Assembly: GCA_001574975.1 (NCBI GenBank)
Contig: KQ965764.1
Coordinates: 223,256 to 287,255 of the forward strand
DNA length: 64,000 nt
Direction of reading: 5' to 3'
From: Gonapodya prolifera JEL478
Taxonomy: Eukaryota > Monoblepharomycota > Monoblepharidomycetes > Monoblepharidales > Gonapodyaceae
Shown here: one piece after another, positions 10,201 through 20,613 of the stretch
Layout of the letters: each line of letters starts with the position of its first letter
Numbering within the stretch: position 1 is the first letter of the stretch
Position numbers and translations under genes: made by a program
The notes under the pieces: generated by a model
What the model saw: the letters and a program-made list of their open reading frames with translations, nothing else
Told to the model about the DNA's origin: nothing
The model's database searches: none

Positions 10201-12705
10201 GCCCAGCGGAAAGGATCGCACGCTTTGCCCAATTGATCGATGAAAAAGATGCACCGAAAGACGCCGCAATCAGTGTTGAAACTGTTGACAATCTGATAAG
10301 GTGGTTTTCATCGAGACCGGAATTTCCAGAGTATAAAATGGTCAAGAGCACAATTGAGCACGAAGGTTGCACCAAGATAATGAATAGTTTGGGAAAGAGC
10401 AAGTCCGCAGATCCGTTCAGACAGTCTGTGGATCCATTAGTGTTTCCACTGTACGCCGAAGTCATCAAGGTAGGCTTTAGATGGCAGCAAAACGTTTCGG
10501 TGATCTTCATAGGGAAACCTGCGATAAGAACCCGATGGACATCCCGATGATTCGCCGTAAGCTGCAGAACCAAGAATACTCTGGTCCAAGAGAATTCAAG
10601 TATGATATTGAGTTGATGCTGTTCAATTGCGTGAGTCAAGCTTCGTTCATGTGTTTATGGAAGGGGAAGATGTTGCAACTATTCTTGTCTTAGTTCTTCT
10701 TCAATGCACCAAATGACAAGGTACACTCTGCAGGACAGGCGTTTTTGAAACAGTTCCGAAAGGAGTGGGCGAACCAAGGATTGGCTGCATGGGAAGAAGG
10801 TCCTCGTGAACTGCTTGTCGACAACCCCTTCGATGATGAAGAAATGAACAAAATGCACCGGACCCTCCTTTCGATGGAACGGAGTACCCTCTCGGAGCCC
10901 TTTCGTCATCCCGTTGATCCAATTCGACAAGGCGTGCCGAACTACTTTCAAATTATTAAAGTGAGAATCGTAATATACATCTCATTTGCAAATACTCGAC
11001 TTTTTCTTTGAAGCGACCGATGGATCTTTCAACAATTCGCAAGAGGATTCAGGAACGTGCCTATCAGACAGTACAAGATTTTGTAGATGATGTGGAGCTC
11101 ATGTTTTGGAATTGTGTGGGTTCACTGAACAAACAATGGGTGCTGAAGTCTCCATTAATGTAATCCTTACAGTTCACATTCAACCAACCGGCAACACAAA
11201 CTTTCAAAATGGGTCAAACGCTCTATCACGAAATCTTTGTGGTGCACCTTCGAATTAACAATTTGAGCGCTTCCCTAAAGTTGATCGATCAAGTCGGCCC
11301 CAGTGAAGGCCTTCCATCGGAAATCCGCGATTCGCTGAGAGAAGTCTTGATACGATTTATGCAGGAATCAGATGCCCGGTACTTCGTAGGAGCGGTGGAC
11401 GCGGTGCATCATCCAGATTACAGGCTGGTTGTTTCGGTTCGTGTGCGGTTGGTTGCTATACCAGCGTGTTTCCGCTAATCCCATTGTGTATAAAAGCAAC
11501 CAATCGACCTTGGTTTGATGAAGATGAAGATCCAGATCAATGCGTATCAAGCGATTGAGGAGCTCGAAAATGACATATTTCTGATGTTTGATAACAGGTG
11601 CGTTCTTGGGCTTCCCGACACCTTTGTGCAGTAACAAATGTCCTTGGTGTCTCTCTTTCCTGGACCCCATCAGCCTCCGATACAATTCAGGCCGGCATCC
11701 GCAAGTGGTCACCGCCACTGACAACTTGCGCAAAATCTTTCAAAACAAGTACCGGAAGCAAATTCATGCGGCTCGCCATGCACTTGCAACTGTGCGACCT
11801 CCGCCACCAGTTCAATTTCCTCAACTTCCTAGTGCAATCGGTTCTAGCACAATGGTGACCACAACAATCGTGGGATCATCGAATGAGCGAAAGCTTAAGC
11901 TTAAGCTTTACCGACCGCGTGATCACTTATCAGAAAACACTCGCCAAAGTCTTACTGCAATCGTCGAAGAGCTTTCGTTGGACCCCAATGCATGCTATTT
12001 TGTTGGGCCAGTCAACCTGTTGGATTACCCGGACTACTCATCCGTAAACCCGGTTTGTTCCCTCGAATTTAAATCGTCCTCGAACTCATATGGTGACATC
12101 AATGAATTTCGTAGCATCCAATGGACTTTTCATTGATCAAAGAGAAGTTACGGACCAACGCCTACAGTTCGATTGACAATTTCTTAGCTGATATTCAATT
12201 GGTCTTCGAAAATTGGTACGGATCCCGTACTTTACTGAGTGAAAGGCGTGGCCCTTTTTTAAAAGTCGTTTTCAGCTACCGCTATAATCAACGAAGATTT
12301 CCCATCGTCTATCAAGCCGCCAAAAGACTAGAGCAACGTTTCAAATCTGACTTTAAAGAAGCTATCCAGGCTTTGAAACGCGTCGAGAGCTTAAAACCTC
12401 CACCTTCTTCTGAACGGCTGGACCCGTCGGCGCCTCAGACAATCAGCTCAACGCAGAACATTCCCCAAAATATGAGCCCAGCTCAGACTCAACCCCGATC
12501 AGATTTGAACGCCCCTTCAGAGGGCGAGAAAATCAATGGGAATGATGCGATGTCAGGTATCGAGGCGTCAAGTCCTCCAGCCCGCGTCGAAGTTGCCACC
12601 CCTGAATCTTCAAATGTATCATCTCAACAAACTTCGACTGTGAAATCGGAAGGAGTTGGTCGTCCAATTTTCAAATTGAAGTTACAAATCAAAAAGCCAA
12701 CATAG
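4223..12705 (+). CDS. TAF2: TFIID subunit TAF2 (M1-aminopeptidase-like) fused to six C-terminal bromodomains
   Basis: The N-terminal part (4223 to about 9050) is TAF2, the promoter-contacting, aminopeptidase-fold subunit of TFIID. Matching blocks are TRLRLDVDIAKKEL, ELSITPTLPSLAEIRLNCRQC, YTHNQACGTRLWMPCVDTLW, DEPAPTAGVMFAVGAFDVV, ALDFYVDAYITSKFPFPAYR, ALAQQWFGNYIVPNSW, WIRVDPENDWICLKSV, LQLHKDRDVVAQYDAILAF, FFYRVRMEAAYALASY and DPVPYIRYHTARSLLNW. Six bromodomains follow at about 9150-9525, 9739-10090, 10400-10790, 10845-11245, 11320-11760 and 11935-12390. Each has a PMDL-like element and an acetyl-lysine-type Asn (YKFNP, VLFNG, FFFNA, FTFNQ, LRYNS, YRYNQ). All ten introns from 9048 to 12120 that I checked join in frame. 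The tail is Ser/Pro-rich and ends in KLQIKKPT. The start was chosen because MDGNDSEQLRGFTLT splices onto the first TAF2 block. Confidence 0.9.
4973..5204 (+). repeat. GC-rich dispersed repeat filling a TAF2 intron (copy B)
   Basis: The intron runs from GTAAGC at 4973 to CCAG at 5204; the flanking exons join in frame (GCG GAA G / GT GCC GCG GCC). Its first 190 nt resemble the repeat in the neighbouring IFT70 intron. Both start with a gcggagtgag-type stretch just after the donor, and both contain the gaagcggaatgntacagcgc core followed by ggaggcga-type steps. The repeat has the same orientation relative to transcription in both genes, although the genes lie on opposite strands. Confidence 0.75.
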
Positions 12706-12846
12706 CTAATTAAATATTGTACATAGCAATTTATATACCAGCACTCCCCTTCTCTTCTCTTGCAGAGTGAAAGGTAGATCGAATAAAAGTGAATAACTAC
12801 TGTGGTCAGAAGTGGTCGTTCATTTCGCACCCGTTCTAGCGCACTA
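12706..12846. other. Intergenic spacer between TAF2 and the UBE2U-like gene
   Basis: This 141-bp AT-rich spacer contains an aataaa-like sequence near 12781-12787 that could serve as the TAF2 polyadenylation signal. Nothing else is recognised. Confidence 0.4.
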
Positions 12847-13632
12847 ATGGCATCTCGAACACTCTTACTTCTTCAACGTCAATATTACATGATGCAGAAG
12901 GTCCCAATATCTGTGACTATCACCGTCAAAGTTCATCGCACACTCTTGATGAAATTCTTAGCCATAGGGCATTGATGCTCAGCCAGGCCCATCATTACTT
13001 CAATGGCATGCAACTGTATGTGGTTTGCGGGAGACTCCATGGGAAGGTGTGTTAAGATCCAGAGATCAGCGATCTCAGTGCTTCCCTATTTGTTCGTGTG
13101 TGGGAAGGATGTTGGAAACAAACACACCCCACTCCAACTCAGGGGGCATTTTCAAATTGGAGCTAATCTTTGATGAAAACTATGATTGCACTCCACCCGA
13201 GGTGCGATTCAAAACTATTCCTTTCCACCCAAACGGTGAGTTTTGTGACTGCATCACAAGATTCACAGATCTGACCACGAAACAGTTGACGTTATGACGG
13301 GTCGTCCATCGTTTGACTTCATTCCTGGAATGGGTATAACCTCATTGCTCCTGCAGTTACAAAATATTCTCGCGTTCCCGAGCCTTGAATGCCCGATGAA
13401 CCCTTTGGCTGGCGAGCTTTTCGCGACCCAGCCAAAATTTTGTGTGCAATTGATCCGTGACAGTGTCGCAGAGAGCAGGCGGGTTGATCTGAAGGCCCCA
13501 CAGCAAAATGTCGAGGCAGAGAATTCTGGAGATACACCTATTGGATGTCAACCGCTTTTGCCATCGCTCCGCCGTAAAGTTCCCTTTGAGAACTATTTTA
13601 TTGAATGGAGTAAATCAGGAGTAAGCAAATAG
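12847..13632 (+). CDS. UBE2U-like ubiquitin-conjugating (UBC) domain with Ser at the catalytic position
   Basis: A complete UBC fold is built from four exons. These are MASRTLLLLQRQYYMMQK with VPISVTIT; then PGPSLLQWHATVCGLRETP joined at WE|GG; then IFKLELIFDENYDCTPPEVR and FKTIPFHPN; then VDVMTGRPSFDFIPGMG and LLQLQNILAFPSLECPMNP. The HPN motif is present, and PPEVRF, TIPFHPN, LECPMNPLA and a later ENYFIEWSKS block follow vertebrate UBE2U. Where UBE2U has G-Q-P-C, this gene has G-R-P-S (codon TCG), so the thioester cysteine is missing. The domain is otherwise intact, so I read it as a variant or pseudo-E2, not a decayed gene. The TAG at 13630 directly follows a strong donor (GTAAGC at 13621), so the protein may continue into the next gene. 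Confidence 0.75.
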
Positions 13633-13737
13633 ATATTCAAATTATTTCCATGTGTGGGGCGTTTGTTACTGAACGTGTGGAAATCCCCCATGATATCCAC
13701 TTACCGACCGAGGGACACACGACAAGGAAACCAAAAG

Positions 13738-16700
13738 CTTAAAGAAAGGTCGTTCGTACCTTCGGTACATTTCAGTGTGCCATCGAATGACTCTTCAAGT
13801 TTCAACATTGGAACGGAGAGTTCTTTGGGTCTACCGGCGATAACTCGAATCAATGCCTCTACTTCTTCTTCATCCTCTGCTATTGCGGGTCCAAATCGCA
13901 GCACATCACGATTCTTTGACTCGGTCTTTGGAGTGAATGAAACCGCCTACCCGTCGAAACGCTTTTATCACACAGCGAGGCGGGCTGTGGAGAATGCGGA
14001 ACGCTCAAAGTACATAAGGATAGCTCTCCATCAGTTCGAGAAACGCCATCTGCGAAGAACAGCGCGGACTCGAGTATTCCGCCTCCGCCAAAAATTGGGG
14101 AATAATACCACGCAAGGCTTCGAGCTGCTGCCTTTGGCGGATCTTGCGGATATCGACAATCAGACCGAATTTGCGAAAAGCGGGCCACGACCGGCGACGC
14201 CTGAGCTTGCACGATGTAGGTTCTTCAAGGAGCTGTTGACTACTTCTCTGATGTGCTGCTTCCCAAGCCTCACCCAAAAAGATGACTCTTCACGAAGCTT
14301 TTTCGGAGTACACTAATGAGTTTGAATCTGCAGCTTGGCTGACTCCAGAAGAACGGACGCTCTTGGTAAAAATGAAATGATTGCGGTTTACCACCCATCT
14401 TCTTTAAAACGTCCGTTCTTCCAAATTGGTCTCGCAGTCTGACATATTTATGACGGAACTGCAATACTTGGAGAGCTCGCTCCGCCGACTACCCATCTTC
14501 CGACACAAACACAGTCAACCCAACATATTGCTTATCGCAAAAAAGATTAATCCCATCAAAGCTTTACTCCTGGATAAATGTCGGGCAATGAAAGAAAGTG
14601 GGAAATTGGTCCAGTTCTAGACTTTCTCGTTCGGAGGTCTTAATTACGTGTCTTTCAAGGTATGGCCAAGGCGGATGCGTTCTCGGAGGAATCAAACGCC
14701 AGCAGGCTCGGGGTATTTTTTCGCCATCAGTTGAGACAGAGAATCGATCTGGCAGATGCTGCAAGATCGGTGTTTTGCGAAGTGCACAAAGGATCGGCAA
14801 ACCTGGAGAACACTGGTGTCACCCGCCAAGAGCTTCTAGCCATTGATGTGCAAGAGGTGCGCTTTCTTTTTTTGAATCACCCCTTGATTCAATTGTAATC
14901 ATCTGACCGTGTCCCAGCTGAAGGCAGCTCTCAACGACGTTTGCCGGCCCATGTCTGGAATTCTAGAACCAGTCATACGTACCACAAAAAATCGTCGTAA
15001 AGAAGTTTTACGTGATGCACCTCTGCCGTTTTCAATGTTTCCGTCGAAAGAAAATGAAGAGGAGACTGCAGAGAAGGGGATATTCGTCCAGGATTCTGTT
15101 TCAATCAATTTCAACCACGACACTTCGTCAAGTGTACAAGACCAAATGGATAGGGAAGAGAGGTCAGCAAATGATACATGTTCAGGTGTTGCAGATTGGG
15201 TCGACTTGGATTCAGAATCGTGGGACAGCGAAGGGGCAGACATCTCCAACTTGGAATCTCAGGTTGTCGGCAAAGGAAACGCCATATTGACTGCGCACAC
15301 GAGAGTCCGAAATGGTTTGGTGAAACTTGATAAGGTGAGTTTCTCAACTTACAATGGAAGGACATCCAAACCAAGGCCACTCAACTTTGAGAACGTGATG
15401 CAGGAAGCAGAAAACACTCCCCATCACACTATTATTGACGTTCGTGTTATGAAGCGTTTTGAAACCCGTGCATGAATCGAGCATTTCATGAAATAGGTTC
15501 CAGATTCGAATGAAAATAGTTACACCTTAGAAAGCGGAGGTGATGAAGTTGACAATGTGAGCACTTCTCTCTTTGCGTGTCCGGTAATCTGCAAACGAGT
15601 ACTCGGTAGTTATTTCGTTTGGCAGATGCTCTACGGACCTCTCCACAGATTCCGCAAGAGATTCTGAGCCTGTCGTCAGAACCTTCCCTTTTGCTCGATG
15701 GGGATGGTGTATCGCTAAGCGATACACTTCTCGATTCTTTTGGTGCGTTTTTCTCACTCCCCCTGAAGATGAGGTTGATAAAAGTTCACACTTGTTCAAG
15801 CGTAGACACTGAGCTCACCAAAAACAAAGAAACAGAAATGTTATATCTCGAGATTATGAGGGCGATAAAGGGGGCGGAGCTGGAATGCATCGACAATAAT
15901 GACGGGAACATTTGTCCTCCAGTTCCGTTGAATAGCGCCACAAGCCTTGCAGCTGCCTATCAATCGCTTCTAGTTGCGCACAGGGAAGTAGTGAGCTCAA
16001 AAGACAATTATGTAGATCACAAGGACACCAAATTTTTGCAGTCTAAACCTCAGATCAGGATGATAACTCGAGCAGGCACTGCAGGAATCAAGGTATCCGA
16101 ATTTTACACCAATAGGGTTATAGCAATGAAGAAGGTACAAAGCTCGCGATATCGTGGACTCAAATTCAATTATGGTGGATACATTCCCAGTGAGATGAAG
16201 GAGAAGCGAAAGAGCATCGGCTTCGAGATGGATGATTATCGGCGATTCTTGCGTCAAAACAACACGGACTTTGTTCGCGAGCTCCTAGTATCCAAAGATC
16301 CGGTTCTCACTGCGGGGGAGAAGAGGAAAATAGCGAAAGATTTACTACGAAAGGCAAAGATGCTAGAGCGACAACGTAAGAGAGGTCAGCGAGAGAGAGA
16401 ACGCGCAGAGGAACGACGAAGAATGCTTCAGTTTAGCCCAACAATGTGGAACCCGGGTGTATTGACGCTTCTGTCGCAGTTTCAGGGCAGCCCACTGCGA
16501 GATGAGGACTTGTTGTCCTCAAAAAGTGGAGATCTCGCTGACGAGGAAGACGGTAGTGTGAATTGGGAAGCTGATGTGGACTATGTCGACGACTTCGAAA
16601 GATCTACCGCTGAGAACAGAGATTTTGGGAGTGGGTCCATTGGCGCAATCTGGCCAAGCGATCTTAGCGAGGCCGCACCTCCTGCTCACATTAATACTGA

Positions 16701-17814
16701 AGAAAATGGTAGAAGCTCGCCGAGGTCTTCAAAGGCGGGGTCTAGAGAGGCTTCAGCGAATACAGAACATCCCGATGCCGGCTTTGGCTCCCATCTACAA
16801 GATGCTCATAGTGCACCTTCAAGCGCTTCCGCCATCACTGGTAATGCAGGAGATTGGATTTTACCCACATCGGCATCAACTGAATGGAGTGCTCCGGGTA
16901 CTGAGATTGATGACAAAATGAGGGAAGAAGCCTATCAGTTGAATCTGAGCCGACTTGATGAGCATTTGTTAGTGAGAGCGCCGGAGTTTGTGACATTTAT
17001 CGATCATTTGAGATCACTTTTTTTGCTCAGTGCCGAATCAGACGTCCTCTCCCGGTCTTCATCTGTTAACTCATCATCACGACCTTCCACTGCAGACCGC
17101 CAAAGTGCTCTGCCATTTGCTTCCGGGGCTGAAAAGGTCCTCGTGGAAGTGTGGGACATCCTGGAGACTCCACAGAAGCAAAAAGTTGACATGGCGATAA
17201 AGTATGGCTCTCAACATTTCCCGGGTAACATCAACAAGGTTTGGGAGGAAAAGCTCGAAGATGTCTAAAATTGAACTGAATTCCATTGCTCTTGTAGGCA
17301 TTGAAGTTATGGGTCGCCCTTTCAGAGATTATCCCGAAGCGGGAGGGGATACTTGATGAGCTTCGCAACTTTGAAATGGAAGCCTCGGATCCAGTGTGAG
17401 TCATCGACGTCACGTCTTACGATAGGTTGTTACTGAACGTTGCAATAGTCGTTTCTTCATGTCTGGTGACGCAGGCTCTACTTCTGCTCGAGACCGGGAA
17501 TCGCTCAAGCGGGAGCGAATTCAACGAGACCTTCGAGGCATTACGAGGGAATGTGAGGAACTATGTGACGTGGTCTTGAAACGATATGGAGATGTCGTCA
17601 CTTTCCGAGGTATATGGTCCTTTTTCCAAAAGTGATAAATCGTAGAGTCTCATTTTCTTCTTTTGCAGGAGAGCCGTATGCGGAGAAGGTCCATCGCGAT
17701 TATCCGAGGCTTTTGTTTGAGCTGGAATCGAGCCGACGTGCGCGAAGACAAATGACCAAAGGTGACAACAATTCTTCGAAATCTGCTACAACAGATCATT
17801 TTTTAGTACTGTAA
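13738..17814 (+). CDS. CCDC87-like coiled-coil protein (probable flagellar/sperm-type protein)
   Basis: The C-terminal third matches animal CCDC87: DDYRRFLRQNNTDFVRELL (family DDY..YL.N.ETDF), VWDILETPQKQKVDMAIKYG, ALKLWVALSEIIPKREGIL, FEMEASDPVRFF, YGDVVTFRGEPYAEKVHRDY and LLFELESSRRARRQM. A highly charged R/E-rich coiled coil (about 16,300-16,430) precedes it, and long Ser-rich linkers separate the blocks. The N-terminal 2 kb (13,738 to about 15,550) is split by several introns and contains no domain I know. The start is uncertain: the first exon may be the C-terminal continuation of the UBE2U-like gene through an in-frame intron (13621-13737). CCDC87 is linked to sperm function in mammals, which fits a zoospore-producing fungus. 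The exact biochemical role is unknown. Confidence 0.7.
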
Positions 17815-17917
17815 TTTGGCGTTGACCCCGTTGGAGAGGGACGCTCATCGAGCGAAGTTGAATGGCAAAATACACAAAAAAGAGAATTATATACCCTCCT
17901 CAATTCCGGTTATTCCT
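17815..17917. other. Tail-to-tail spacer, CCDC87-like / MBIP
   Basis: These 103 bp separate two convergent stop codons. An AT-rich stretch with aaaatacacaaaaaagag-type sequence may supply poly(A) signals for one or both genes. Confidence 0.35.
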
Positions 17918-19453
17918 TTACTTGGTACCACCTCCACGCTCTGAGAGCTTTCGCTTCAGCTCCTCCACGCGGGCACGGACCATGGACACAGCTGCGCTGC
18001 GCTTCGAGGGCGGCGTTGTAGAACGCTTTGCGTTTGGTAGCGATGACGCCATCGCGGACCCCGTACCAGCAGCACGTGATATCGTCGAGGGTGCGACGGA
18101 TCGAGGTGCTGTGCTTGAAGGGGGTACTTTCGCACGTGATGGAGGATCGAGAGACTAGAGTTGCAAGATTAAGTTGGAGCACACACAAGGGGATGAGCCA
18201 ACACCCCGTGCACATACCAATTTGTGGGGAAGCCCGGGGGTGTCGAGCCGTTTGGGTTGTGATTGCGATCTGTTTGACAGAACAGGTCGGGACACCGCGT
18301 TTGCGAGAGAATACGCTCGTGCGGTGTTGGACGATTGTGAGGTCGAGGTCCGTGCTCGCCCCGTCTGCGGTGGGTGGTGGGACGACGCTCGCACTTGTAA
18401 CAAACCTCGGGACGGTGAACTGAACCTCTCTCACCTGGTCTACGAAAAGCCCTGCATGCACGCCCGCCTCTTCCAACTCCATGAGACGTTCTTCAACTCG
18501 TCGCAACCTTTCCCACATATCGTGCGGGACCGGTTTCACAGTCACTCCACTGATTCCGCCTTGATTTCCAAGTCCTAGTGATGTTTCTATGGCATCCACG
18601 CGCTCCAAGAGTGCGGGGGTGAAGGCGAGGACACCGCCGGAGGTGTTCTTCAAGTAAGATAGGGAAGACGGGAGAGAGGACGACTGTGATGAGGTTGTTC
18701 CCGAGAGTGGTCCATCTTTGTGCTGGGCGACATCGAGGCGAAATTGCGTGGAGCGGTTGAAGTGAGTAGCTGAGGTTCGAGCGGACACAAGCGCCGAATC
18801 AGTTTTCGAAGGGTTTTCGGCCGTTGCAATAGGTTGGTCCTGCACATCCGACGAGCCGAGGACCAATGGAGGTTCGGGGGGGTTTGTGGGTGGATTCTCA
18901 AGTGTGACATGACCACCATTCGCAGCTTCTGGGACGATATCGTTTGTCTTGTTCTCAGCTTCAAGGGACACTTCTTCCACATGGCCATTCGCCAAGCCAT
19001 CCAGCTCCGGTGTTCTCTTGCAATATTCCAACATGTTGGAAGTGTCTATGTCCTTTCGCGATCGGTCCAACGTTTTCTGCACTGCCGCGTCAAGCTGAAC
19101 CAGAGGACCCCAGAAAACGAGAGATACATCACCCTTGCCTCCTCCATACGGGCTACGAAGAAGGAGAAGTCGCTCACCGTTTTCCTGTCGATGGGCAAAT
19201 GCGCCATATCCGCAGTCATTCGATGAGCATCCGCCACACCGTTCGCCGTGTGCGATGGGAGCTCTGCAGGATCTTCGTCGAGTGTTCTTCGCTTCCTGGC
19301 GGGAATCGCAGCACTGCGATGGATTCCATGTTGAGTCCGTTTCGGCATCGCAGCCCACGCCGCCAGCTCCAGCTCGCCCGCATCGTCCGCGTCGCTGCCG
19401 CTGTCTGCTCGCCGCTTTCGCCGCGCGGGTGCGACTGCGACTTCGGCAGACAT
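17918..19453 (-). CDS. MBIP-like protein (MAP3K12-binding inhibitory protein; ATAC complex subunit)
   Basis: Three regions line up with animal MBIP. First, AAVQKTLDRSRKDIDTSNML followed by EYC corresponds to the family stretch that reads RRISAFIERKQ..IN..NV..FC. Second, LLERVDAIETSLGL, KPVPHDMWERLRRVEERLME and LEE correspond to the core ERLQNIEAHL..PRDIYQRIKKLEDKILELE. Third, a C-terminal helix VRARVEELKRKLSE ends the protein. In animals MBIP bridges subunits in the ATAC histone acetyltransferase complex. The ATG at 19453 opens a basic N-terminus (APARRKRRADSGSDADD). The middle is Ser/Pro-rich and low in complexity, and the last exon follows an acceptor near 18158. The start codon lies 72 bp from that of the divergent UBE2E gene. 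Confidence 0.75.
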
Positions 19454-19525
19454 GGGGCGGATAAAAGTCGTCAAATTTAGCCCTGCCGTGCTCACTGCTC
19501 CTGCACTCGCACTCCCACCTCCCTC
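19454..19525. promoter_or_regulatory. 72-bp divergent promoter, MBIP / UBE2E
   Basis: Only 72 bp separate the two opposed start codons, so transcription of both genes must be driven from this interval or from inside the genes. The plus side is CT-rich (gctcctgcactcgcactcccacctccctc), a common feature just upstream of fungal start codons. Confidence 0.5.
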
Positions 19526-20524
<999 letters not shown>

Positions 20525-20613
20525 AACGAGGTTTTCGCCAAAAACGGGGAGATGTACAATCTATAATAGTGTAACTTGGTATTGATATCGCATGCAAACC
20601 TTCCGCCTCCCCT

